Positions 36,473 to 43,690 of a stretch of DNA of 49,216 nt are shown here, piece after piece. A program made the position numbers and the translations under genes. This stretch comes from Bacteroidota bacterium (GTDB lineage Bacteria > Bacteroidota > Bacteroidia > B-17B0 > Aurantibacillaceae): NCBI GenBank assembly GCA_013298715.1, contig JAAFIQ010000023.1, positions 1 through 49,216 on the forward strand, given 5' to 3'. The notes beneath the pieces were generated by a model, which worked only from the letters and a program-made list of their open reading frames with translations, did no database searches and was not told where the DNA came from. Position 1 is the first letter of the stretch, and each line of letters begins with the position of its first letter.

Positions 36473-36480
36473 AGCAGATA

Positions 36481-36912
36481 TTAATCTACTTTATATTCTT
36501 TTTTATGGTCTTCGTTACTAGTGTTAATTTCATCATTATCATCATCGGCTTCCTTCAACTCATAACTTTTTTCTTTTTCTAAATTTACGTTTACAATGGT
36601 TGGAGGGGCTGTGGCTTGCGTTATCCAAACAGTACTGTTCCAAAAACGATAATGGTTGCGCCAGTTATCCCAGTAAAAATTATACTTTGGAAAATAAACC
36701 CACCTTCTGTTGTAGGCGTAATTAGGACGCCAAGCAGGATGAAATACCACTACTTTATGTGGACGGTAAGCACTTTTACGCACAGCAATGTGTTTACCAT
36801 GGTGGTGCCCCTTATGCGCGTGATTGGCATGAGCTTTACCTCTTTGAGCAAATGAATTTGAAACTAAAAAAAATAACAGAAATGCTGTTAATGACAATTT
36901 TAAATTTTTCAT
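36481..36912 (-). CDS. Small secreted His- and Trp/Tyr-rich protein
   Basis: 143 residues from ATG 36912, giving a clean signal peptide (LKLSLTAFLLFFLVSNSFAQ); an ATG two codons earlier adds only MV. The mature part begins with a histidine-rich stretch (HANHAHKGHHHGKH), then an aromatic repeat-like region (PAWRPNYAYNRRWVYFP, YWDNWRNHYRFW), and ends with an acidic tail. Histidine clusters can bind metal, but no family is recognised. It lies 48 bases downstream of the DUF4197 gene on the same strand. Confidence 0.65.
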   Translation of the reverse strand: MKNLKLSLTAFLLFFLVSNSFAQRGKAHANHAHKGHHHGKHIAVRKSAYRPHKVVVFHPAWRPNYAYNRRWVYFPKYNFYWDNWRNHYRFWNSTVWITQATAPPTIVNVNLEKEKSYELKEADDDNDEINTSNEDHKKEYKVD

Positions 36913-36960
36913 AACCATAGTTTTTAAATTTATTATTTGACTAATGAAAAATAAAAAGGT

Positions 36961-37722
36961 TTAATTCCCAAAAACTTTTTTTAATAAATCACTTACACGC
37001 GCAATTGGATTTTTACGAATGTTTACTTCTTCATCAGCAATCAAGGTCATTAAACCAGCAATGGCTTTGTTTGTAACGTAAGCGTCTAAATCAGGGTTTT
37101 GTTTTTTTGTACCAGGTAGTTTGTTATAGGTTGTTACCAAAGGGTTCCAATAACTCGTTACTTTTACTTTTGCAATTGCTTCTTTTACAACAGGTAAAAA
37201 TTTGCTGTAAAGTGGGCTGTACGTGGTTTTTCTTAAATAGCTGGTTGCAGCAGTATCAGTGCCTTTTAGAATGGCAAAACCGTCGGCCACACTCATATTA
37301 GTAATAGCATCAACAAACACAGGTGCAGCTTTTAGTGCTGCTTCTTCTGCTGCGCGGTTTAAACTGGTTTCAAATTCATTTACTTTTTTTGTTAAACCAG
37401 CCTTTATTAATCGGGCTTTCATTTCTTGTGCTTCGGCTGGCCAAGGTATAAATAAGCGTTGATTTTTTAAAAAGCCATCTGCCTTACTGGCCAAAGCAGT
37501 AGAGCTGTTTGTACCTAAGGTTAAAGCCTCTTTTAATCCTTTTATTACTTCTTCATTACTCAGTTTTGGGGCTGCGGTGGTTGATACTACGCTATTCAAT
37601 TTTTCTTTAGCAACTTTTTCTAAACTATCTTTTTGTTTTTTTAATTTATCGAACATGCTTTGTGCATTCAAGGTAATTGAAACTCCAATAACAAGAGTGG
37701 TAATAAATAATTTTAATTTCAT
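36961..37722 (-). CDS. DUF4197 secreted protein
   Basis: 253 residues. N-terminal signal segment (LFITTLVIGVSITLNAQ). The body carries the DUF4197 pattern: LSNEEVIKGLKEALTLGTN, LFIPWPAEAQEMKARLIKAGL, FETSLNRAAEEAALKAAPVFVDAI, NMSVADGFAILKGTDTAATSYLRKTTY and a late YWNPLVTTYNKLP. Function unknown in the family; it is periplasmic in Bacteroidota. Transcribed divergently from cinA. Confidence 0.85.
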   Translation of the reverse strand: MKLKLFITTLVIGVSITLNAQSMFDKLKKQKDSLEKVAKEKLNSVVSTTAAPKLSNEEVIKGLKEALTLGTNSSTALASKADGFLKNQRLFIPWPAEAQEMKARLIKAGLTKKVNEFETSLNRAAEEAALKAAPVFVDAITNMSVADGFAILKGTDTAATSYLRKTTYSPLYSKFLPVVKEAIAKVKVTSYWNPLVTTYNKLPGTKKQNPDLDAYVTNKAIAGLMTLIADEEVNIRKNPIARVSDLLKKVFGN

Positions 37723-37737
37723 AAACAGTTTTTTTAA

Positions 37738-37770
37738 TTTGATGTTTTAATGTTGGAATGATTATTTTTG
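37738..37770 (+). promoter_or_regulatory. Bacteroidota-type promoter for cinA
   Basis: TTTG at 37738-37741, a 21-base spacer and TATTTTTG at 37763-37770 match the TTTG/TAnnTTTG consensus. Transcription would start about 7 bases before the cinA ATG, giving a very short leader. Confidence 0.55.
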
Positions 37771-37783
37771 TAAAAATACATAA

Positions 37784-39058
37784 ATGAAAGCAGAAATTTT
37801 AACGATAGGTGATGAAATTTTAATAGGTCAAATTACCAATACCAACAGTGTTTGGATAGCCCAACAACTCAATCAAATAGGCATTAAGGTAGTGCACATG
37901 GCCAGTGTTGCAGATGATAAAGAAGAAATTATTGCAGCTTTTAATCAAGCAAAAACCCGTGCCGATTATGTTTTTATTACAGGTGGCTTAGGCCCTACAA
38001 AAGATGATATTACCAAAAAAACTTTTGCAGAATTTTTTAATACAGAATTGGTAATGGATGAAGAGGTGCTAAACGATGTAAGCTCCTTTTTTTTGAAACG
38101 TGATAAAATTGTTAGCGAGATTAATAAAAATCAAGCGTTGGTGCCTAGTGGCTGCACGGTAATTAGGAATCCTAATGGGACTGCACCAGGAATGTGGTTT
38201 AAAAAAGATAATACGGTATTTATCAGCATGCCCGGCGTGCCCTATGAAATGAAAGCCATGATAACAGACTGCATTTTACCTAAAATAAAAAAGGAAAATA
38301 ATTTACCAGTTATTTATCATAAAACGGTGTTAACACAAGGTATTGGCGAAAGTGCTTTAGCCGAAATGATTGAAGACTGGGAAAATAATTTAAGTTTAAA
38401 AAATATAAAACTGGCTTACTTGCCTCAACCCGGAATTGTGCGTTTGCGGTTAAGCAGTTCAGGAAATGATGCTAATGAACTGGCGAGTAGGGTGGAGGCC
38501 GAAATTGAAAAGTTGGTTCCAATAATCAAGAAATTTATTTACGGTTACGAATTATACGGCGAAGAGACTCCAAAATTAGAAAGTATAATTGCAGACATTC
38601 TTACAAAAAAAAATAAATCATTAGCTTTGGCTGAAAGTTGCACGGGAGGTTTTATAGCTTCTTTATTTACGGCACTTCCAGGTGTTTCTGCGGTTTTTAG
38701 AGGGGCTTTAGTTCCTTATCATAACGATTTAAAAAAGGAGTTATTAAATGTAGCAGATGAAATTTTAGTTAATAATGGTGCCGTGAGTAGAGCATGTGTA
38801 GAGGCGATGGCAAAAAATGTAAGATTAAAATTTAATTCAGATTATGGATTGGCAATATCTGGCATTGCCGGACCAAGCGGCGGAACACCCGAAAAACCAG
38901 TTGGTTTGGTGTGGATTGCCGTTGCCGATAAAGAAAAATGTTTGGCACTTAAATTTATGTTTGGCGATAACCGCCAACGCAATATTTTAATGACAAGCCA
39001 TACAGCACTAAATTTATTGAGGAAATTTATTTTGAAGGAGGAAACGATTGTAAGCTGA
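37784..39058 (+). CDS. cinA: CinA family nicotinamide-nucleotide amidase / MoCF domain protein
   Basis: 424 residues, full length. N-terminal MoCF-binding domain (ILTIGDEILIGQITNTNSVWIAQQL, FITGGLGPTKDDITKK, MPGVPYEMKAM). C-terminal PncC amidase domain (SLALAESCTGGFIASLFTALPGVSAVFRGALVPY, ISGIAGPSGGTPEKPVGLVWIAV). It acts in NAD salvage by deamidating NMN; the N-terminal half may remove ADP-ribose in some species. Own promoter upstream; no coding partner downstream. Confidence 0.95.
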   Translation: MKAEILTIGDEILIGQITNTNSVWIAQQLNQIGIKVVHMASVADDKEEIIAAFNQAKTRADYVFITGGLGPTKDDITKKTFAEFFNTELVMDEEVLNDVSSFFLKRDKIVSEINKNQALVPSGCTVIRNPNGTAPGMWFKKDNTVFISMPGVPYEMKAMITDCILPKIKKENNLPVIYHKTVLTQGIGESALAEMIEDWENNLSLKNIKLAYLPQPGIVRLRLSSSGNDANELASRVEAEIEKLVPIIKKFIYGYELYGEETPKLESIIADILTKKNKSLALAESCTGGFIASLFTALPGVSAVFRGALVPYHNDLKKELLNVADEILVNNGAVSRACVEAMAKNVRLKFNSDYGLAISGIAGPSGGTPEKPVGLVWIAVADKEKCLALKFMFGDNRQRNILMTSHTALNLLRKFILKEETIVS

Positions 39059-39485
39059 ACTTTCTGCAATAAATAATGTTAATAACAATTACAATTAGTC
39101 CAATGTCGTGTCGAGTAAATTTTGCCTTGGTAACTGAGCTTGCCGAAGTTGCCTCTTGCAAAATTGTATCGAGACAATCGACGTTTATTGTCCTTATTTG
39201 TTCTACGTTGGTGTATCGATACCTTTTTGCCAAAGAATCATTTCAAGCACTTATTTTCTGCGAAAACTTCTTAAAATATGCGAAAATCAGAGCAAATAAA
39301 TAATAAAGCCTGTGCAGCTTAATTGCCAATTAGTATCTTTTGTAGTATCTCATAATATTTGCTGAATTCAAGTGAAAATAATGAATGGTATAGTGAATTG
39401 GAAAAATTTTGGTGGTACAAGGTTTTAACTTCAGTCCTCTAAAAGATGAGGAAAGTCTTATGAGCGGTTGTTGCGATTCGCTTAA
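39059..39485 (+). other. Gene-free decayed stretch after cinA
   Basis: Short open frames occur on both strands (for example 39076-39303) but have no recognisable domain or signal. 39100-39230 is rich in TCGA/CGAG patterns and holds ACTGAGCTTGCCGAAGT (39133-39149), close to a motif common in bacterial intergenic repeats. The stretch after 39330 may be the eroded body of the secreted protein whose sorting domain survives at 39486. Confidence 0.4.
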
Positions 39486-39590
39486 AACATTAACAAGATA
39501 GATTTAAGAAATTTTCCTGATGGCGTTTATTTCATTAAATTTACAATAGATAATAAGAACTATTTTAAAAAAGCCATTAAACTTAAGTAA
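39486..39590 (+). pseudogene. C-terminal T9SS type A sorting domain remnant
   Basis: 34 residues after an in-frame TAA (39483-39485): KIDLRNFPDGVYFIKF, then YFKKAIKLK to the stop. This is the last half of a type A T9SS sorting domain (pattern LxxLPxGVYfvk...KKixK). No start codon precedes it and the frame is closed immediately upstream, so the parent gene is lost. Its TAA overlaps the ATG of the next frame by one base, so it was once in an operon with it. Confidence 0.75.
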
Positions 39591-40258
39591 TGAAAGCAAT
39601 CATATTATCTCTTTTACTCTGCCTTTGTATGGTTAATTACTCTGCACAAAAGGAATTTATTATAAAGGTTGATTTACCTAAAACAGTATCTGGATTTTTT
39701 GTGGATGGATAAATGTTTGGGTTCTTGGCCGAGAAAGGCATTAAGAAGAATTATTCGTTTAATTTAAGTTGCAAAGCTTACAATACAAACAATTACTATG
39801 CAAACAGCGCTGATGGCGATCAATCAAGGAGCACTAAACTCACCAGAGGTTATGTCTTTATAAAAAAATATTTTAGTAAAACCTCTTTTCTTCGTAAATG
39901 GTATCTTGCCCCATATCTTAATAGCGGGCAACTCGATCAAACACTCCGTGGATCTATATGTAGTCTATACTCAGAAACATATATTAGAACAAAATACTAC
40001 TACATAGGCGCGGGAGCATTTTTTGGCTATCAATTTCTGACTAAAAAAGGTTTGTGTATTGATTTAAACGTAGGATTAGGATTAGATTTAAGAACACGCT
40101 ACTGGCGTAGAAATACGAACGTTTATTTTATGCCTTCAAACCCAAGGGATTTTATGGGCGATGGAAATATAACCATTGCGCTGGGTTACAATCTTAATAG
40201 GTTATTCAATAAAAAAGTTAGCACGAAAGACGCTGTTACGACCTCAAAATTGTATTAA
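39590..40258 (+). pseudogene. Outer-membrane protein (DUF3575-like) interrupted by an in-frame stop
   Basis: ATG 39590 begins a good signal peptide (ILSLLLCLCMVNYSAQK) and 40 codons that end at TAA 39710-39712. The very next codon is ATG 39713, in the same frame, leading to 181 more residues of an outer-membrane barrel: LRKWYLAPYLNSGQ, YYYIGAGAFFGYQF, CIDLNVGLGLDLRTRYW, NITIALGYNLNRLF. The two halves look like one protein with an internal stop and perhaps lost residues at the junction (FFVDG, stop, MFGFLAEKG). Either a nonsense-mutated gene, or the second half is made without its signal peptide and would be useless. Confidence 0.65.
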
Positions 40259-40433
40259 TTGAGTTATTCCGTATGCTTAGTTTACATTGTAAACACCTAT
40301 TGCATTTTTAGCTAAAACTAACTAAAAAAACTTTTAATCTTCCTGTAATCAAGCCGAATTTCAAATAAAAAAAAATTCATCATAGATTGGACTGAAATGT
40401 AATTCATCTTGGTATAAAACCCAAACACAACAA

Positions 40434-40466
40434 AAAAACCTATCAAATTTAATTGATAGGTTTTTG
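40434..40466. terminator. Bidirectional terminator
   Basis: Arms AAAAACCTATCAA (40434-40446) and TTGATAGGTTTTT (40453-40465) form a 13-bp perfect stem with a 6-base loop. A-tract on the left and T-tract on the right allow use by the plus-strand pseudogene and by the minus-strand DUF4412 gene that ends at 40489. Confidence 0.85.
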
Positions 40467-40488
40467 TAAGTTTTAAGTTAATATGAAT

Positions 40489-41199
40489 TTATTTTTGACC
40501 AGCGGCAGCTTTCATTTTTTCTTGGTATTCTTTGTAGCTGCTCATTTTATAGCCTTCTGTATCAACTGTAAATGTTTTGTCATCTATGGCTGCTGTGCTT
40601 ACTTCGGTTGCTGTAAGCATCATTTTCATTTCCATACCGCCTTGGTTCATACTCGATTCAATAGATAAAGGGTAGCCTTTTAAATCGCCTAAATCCATCA
40701 TGCCGCCACCGCCTCTCATGCCTTTTTTAGCTTTATCATCAGGCATTTTAATTTTATCGGTAACCCAAGCAGTGGCTTTGGTTTCTTTTTTATCTTTTCC
40801 AATGGATGTAATTACGGCTTTTGTACATTCGTAACCGGCAATTGTTTTTTTATCGGTAAAGTATTCTATTTTTGGTTTGTTTGCTGGTGTTTTTTCGTCT
40901 TTTTTATCCGCGTCTAATTCTGCTTTGGTTGCAGTAAAACCAGTTTTGTTACCCATTTGTTCAGAGATTGAGGTCATTTTAGCGCCATCAAACACAATAA
41001 CGTTGGAGCCCATCATGCCGGTCATTTCTGTTTTTGTTTTTTCTCCTTTAATCATTGTAGTAATGTCTTGTTCTCCAAAGGCAGCATATTCAGGAGGTAA
41101 TCCATCAATTTTTAATGCACTTTTAATGGTATAGGTTTCTTGTGCAATTGCAAAATTTGCAAGTAAAGCAAACGCCGAAGCGGTAATTAGTTTTTTCAT
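40489..41199 (-). CDS. DUF4412-like secreted protein
   Basis: 236 residues. Signal peptide (LITASAFALLANFAIAQ). The core resembles DUF4412: IKGEKTKTEMTGMMGSNVIVFD, YFTDKKTIAGYECTKAVITS, KATAWVTDKIKMP, GYPLSIES with MKMMLTATEVS. A Lys/Asp-rich insert (TKAELDADKKDEKTPANKPK) and a glycine/methionine run (MRGGGGMMDLG) are unusual. Function unknown. It is followed by the bidirectional terminator. The next minus-strand gene upstream encodes a similar protein. Confidence 0.75.
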   Translation of the reverse strand: MKKLITASAFALLANFAIAQETYTIKSALKIDGLPPEYAAFGEQDITTMIKGEKTKTEMTGMMGSNVIVFDGAKMTSISEQMGNKTGFTATKAELDADKKDEKTPANKPKIEYFTDKKTIAGYECTKAVITSIGKDKKETKATAWVTDKIKMPDDKAKKGMRGGGGMMDLGDLKGYPLSIESSMNQGGMEMKMMLTATEVSTAAIDDKTFTVDTEGYKMSSYKEYQEKMKAAAGQK

Positions 41200-41228
41200 T
41201 TTTTTATTTATTTGTTATAAATGTTTTA

Positions 41229-41251
41229 CAAATATAATACCAAGTTGGTAT
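41229..41251 (-). promoter_or_regulatory. Promoter -7 box abutted by a 15-bp dyad (candidate operator)
   Basis: Reading the minus strand, TATATTTG (41229-41236) matches TAnnTTTG, 30 bases before the ATG of the DUF4412 gene. Directly upstream, in the spacer, lies a perfect dyad ATACCAA-G-TTGGTAT (41237-41251). Position between -33 and -7 suits a repressor binding site. Confidence 0.5.
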
Positions 41252-41310
41252 ACTTATTCTGTTAAAATTAGCTAATGGTATAAATGGAGGTTTAAATTTA
41301 AGGTTGGTAA

Positions 41311-42006
41311 TTATTGTAAATCAGCAAAAAATTTTGCCATCTCTTCTTTGTTTACAATTTTCATGTATGCCGGAATCTCGAATGTGTTATCAGATACTTC
41401 AATACTTTTGGTAGATTTAGCAACAAAATGCATTTCTAATCCCATTTTTTTTATCCTATAATCAAGTAATACACCAGGTACACCTTTATACGGGTTTAAA
41501 TCATTGCAATTAGGGAGGCCTAAATCTTTAGTATACCAAGCATCAAAAGTAACCGCAGGGTTTTTAACCATTGTTACTTTTATTTTATAGCATTTTTGGT
41601 TGGCAATCTTTTTTGTTTCTTTTGTTTCTTCAAATTTTATTTCAAAATCTTGGTTATCGGCTGTAATTTCATTTTCCTTTTCAATACAGGCCATTTTAAT
41701 ATCCATAAACTTTACGGTTTGCGCTAAGGTTTTTGCAGTTAAATCGCCAATAATGGTAGTATTAAAAATCCCCATGGTGCTCATTTCTAAGGCAAATTTA
41801 TCTTGCTTAAATTTTAGGGTTGCTGTACTTGGCGCTAATCCATATAAGGGATGGCTCTCATCTACACCTTTTGTATCAAATTCAATAACACCTTCATTAT
41901 CACCGCCTGCGTTTTGTTTGCATGAACTAGAGGATAGAAGCATGCCTAATATTACAACAGAAATAAATTTTATTGTAAAAAATTGAATTTGTTTAGTAAA
42001 GTGCAT
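41311..42006 (-). CDS. Lipoprotein with DUF4412-like fold
   Basis: 231 residues. N-terminal hydrophobic stretch ends LLSSSSCKQ, a lipobox with the Cys at about residue 29. The body has the same order as the neighbour at 40489: a strand-rich start (GVIEFDTKGVD), TLKFKQDKFALEMSTMG, ETKKIANQKCYKIKVTMVKNP followed by TFDAWYTKDLGLPN, DYRIKKMGLEMHFVAKS and IPAYMKI. The pair probably arose by duplication and divergence, though identity is low. Function unknown. Confidence 0.7.
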   Translation of the reverse strand: MHFTKQIQFFTIKFISVVILGMLLSSSSCKQNAGGDNEGVIEFDTKGVDESHPLYGLAPSTATLKFKQDKFALEMSTMGIFNTTIIGDLTAKTLAQTVKFMDIKMACIEKENEITADNQDFEIKFEETKETKKIANQKCYKIKVTMVKNPAVTFDAWYTKDLGLPNCNDLNPYKGVPGVLLDYRIKKMGLEMHFVAKSTKSIEVSDNTFEIPAYMKIVNKEEMAKFFADLQ

Positions 42007-42070
42007 TTTAATAATTGAGCTAAAATAACTAAATTATTCAATAATCAAAAATTTTAATAAAAATCAAAAT

Positions 42071-42427
42071 TTAATTGTTAGCTTGATTTACTAAAAAAGT
42101 ATAATTGCCTTTTGCAAGTAATAAGTTTTCTTGATTATAAATATAGTTCTCAATAACTAATTGATTGTTATTAGACTTAATTGTATTGCCTTCAACATTA
42201 ATGGAGGTAGCGCTAAAATCATGTTCTAAAATATCAATGTGGCTATTCACCAAAAGTTTTTTAGTATCAGGTTTATAATTTTCTTTTACAACATCTGCGC
42301 AGCGCTGTTGTATGGTTAAAATAAGGGAGTCGAGCTGCTCTTTAATAATTGTTTCAATTTCAAATTGAACAACAATTTCGTTTTCATCCCAGGTAATTCT
42401 TGATGGTTCGATGAATTTGTAAGGCAT
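42071..42427 (-). CDS. Unknown 118-residue protein
   Basis: Begins at ATG 42427 (PYKFIEPSRITWDENEIVVQFE). A longer frame from TTG 42454 is excluded because that codon lies within the -7 box. No signal peptide or membrane segment. Predicted strands alternate with a central helix (IIKEQLDSLILTIQQRCADVV); the latter half reads SHIDILEHDFSATSINVEG and LVIENYIYNQENLLLAKGNYTFLV. The pattern is vaguely hotdog-like but I do not recognise it. Confidence 0.55.
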   Translation of the reverse strand: MPYKFIEPSRITWDENEIVVQFEIETIIKEQLDSLILTIQQRCADVVKENYKPDTKKLLVNSHIDILEHDFSATSINVEGNTIKSNNNQLVIENYIYNQENLLLAKGNYTFLVNQANN

Positions 42428-42451
42428 AGGAAGTGGGGTATTTAGTGCATA

Positions 42452-42482
42452 CAAATTTAAATATAATATATTAAACTACAAA
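42452..42482 (-). promoter_or_regulatory. Near-consensus Bacteroidota promoter for the unknown gene at 42071
   Basis: On the minus strand TTTG (42479-42482), a 19-base spacer and TAAATTTG (42452-42459) match the TTTG-N19-TAnnTTTG consensus exactly. Transcription should begin near 42445, after TTG 42454 and before ATG 42427. Confidence 0.7.
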
Positions 42483-42601
42483 AAAATTATTGCTTGTTTA
42501 ACAATAATAATATGGCTTTTAAGGTTTTGTTTAATGATTTACTTGATGCGCTTAAACAAACAGGTGTTTTGTTTTTCATTTAACAAAAAAAGAATAAACA
42601 G

Positions 42602-43201
42602 TTAACAAACTTCTAACTTACTTTCTTCAATCATTTTTTTGAGATTGAAAAGTGCATAGCGCATTCTACCCAAACTGGTATTAATAGAAACGTTGGTAAG
42701 TTCTGAAATTTCTTTAAAACTCATGTCGTAGTATGTACGCATAATAACCACTTCTCGCTGGTCGGCAGGAAGTTGATTAATTAAAGATTTTAAATTTTTC
42801 TTGTAAAGGTTGGATTCTTGCTCTTGTTGAGAGGTATTGCAATCGCCTTCGAGCAGATTAAAAACGCTCACCTCTTCACCTTCCTCATTAATATAAACAG
42901 GGGCAGGAGGCATTTTTTTTGCCCTTCTAAAATGGTCAATTATCAAGTTGCGCGCTATACGGATTACCCAAGGCAAGAATTTACCTTCTTCGTTGTACAT
43001 TCCTTTTTTAAGTGTTTGAATTACTTTAAAAAATGTATCTTGAAAAATATCTTCGGCAAGTGCCGTGTTTTTTACTACAACTAAAATACTTGAATAAATT
43101 TTGCGTTGATGACGATTTAGTAAAGTTTCTAAGGCAGACTCATTGCCTAAAATGTACATGTGCACTAATTCATTGTCTTGAAGTTGATTTTGAATAGCCA
43201 T
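42602..43201 (-). CDS. ECF-type RNA polymerase sigma factor
   Basis: 199 residues. Region 2: LLNRHQRKIYSSILVVVKNTALAEDIFQDTFFKVIQTL with the WVIRIARNLIIDHFRR motif of region 2.4 (-10 recognition). Region 4: LPADQREVVIMRTYYDMSFKEISELTNVSINTSLGRMRYALFNLKK, a helix-turn-helix for -35 recognition. Linker residues about 105-135 are unconserved. No anti-sigma gene is adjacent, so control is not visible here. Confidence 0.93.
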   Translation of the reverse strand: MAIQNQLQDNELVHMYILGNESALETLLNRHQRKIYSSILVVVKNTALAEDIFQDTFFKVIQTLKKGMYNEEGKFLPWVIRIARNLIIDHFRRAKKMPPAPVYINEEGEEVSVFNLLEGDCNTSQQEQESNLYKKNLKSLINQLPADQREVVIMRTYYDMSFKEISELTNVSINTSLGRMRYALFNLKKMIEESKLEVC

Positions 43202-43432
43202 AATTTTACTGCTTTGGTAGTTAATAAATGAAATTGCAAGTAAAAGTATATTCTATGGCGTTAATTTTAGGTTTCAACAAACATAGTAATTTTTTCACAA
43301 AAAAACTTAATAAATGAGTAAAAAACAAGATTTATTGAGTGAAATGTGTTTTTTGAAGAGTTAAAATAATAAGTACATAGCGATTGAAATGTTCTTTGTT
43401 CGCTTAAATCCTAAACAAACAGTTCAAAAATA

Positions 43433-43534
43433 GAACTGTCTCCGATTAAGCAACTGTAAGGATTTCGATTTTTTTTTGGTAAGAAATCCTTACAATTTCT
43501 AAATCGGGAATTCTCGTGTTAAGACAGCTAGTTC
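43433..43534. repeat. Imperfect inverted repeat / large hairpin in a gene-free stretch
   Basis: The region 43202-43690 holds no gene. Within it, TGTAAGGATTTC (43455-43466) pairs perfectly with GAAATCCTTACA (43483-43494). The arms extend outward: CCGATT with AATCGG, TGTCT with AGACA, and GAAC with GTTC, with internal bulges; over the inner 25 positions of the arms 22 match. A separate 7-bp hairpin ACAGTTC/GAACTGT lies at 43419-43439. This could be a repeat element of the MITE or REP type, or a structured RNA. Confidence 0.65.
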
Positions 43535-43597
43535 GTCGATGAAATCCACTTCAACTATCTAAATACGGTTAAAAGTATGTAGGTTATAATTTTTATT

Positions 43598-43605
43598 TAT
43601 TTTTG
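43598..43605 (+). promoter_or_regulatory. Candidate -7 box before the acyltransferase
   Basis: TATTTTTG fits TAnnTTTG, 85 bases before the ATT start at 43691. No -33 element at standard spacing. Confidence 0.3.
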
Positions 43606-43690
43606 AATGCATTTTTTATTCTTTTCATGTTACATTTCAATATAAATACTGATTTTATTAAGCTTGTAGAATATAAATAATTCAAAACAT

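Noticed and set aside
39027-39303. Overlapping 68- and 75-codon frames on opposite strands after cinA
   Set aside because: They overlap each other and the cinA end, have no recognisable protein features, and lie in repeat-like sequence.
42428-42454. Nine-codon extension of the unknown protein at 42071 from TTG 42454
   Set aside because: The TTG lies inside the -7 box of a near-consensus promoter and could not be transcribed from it.
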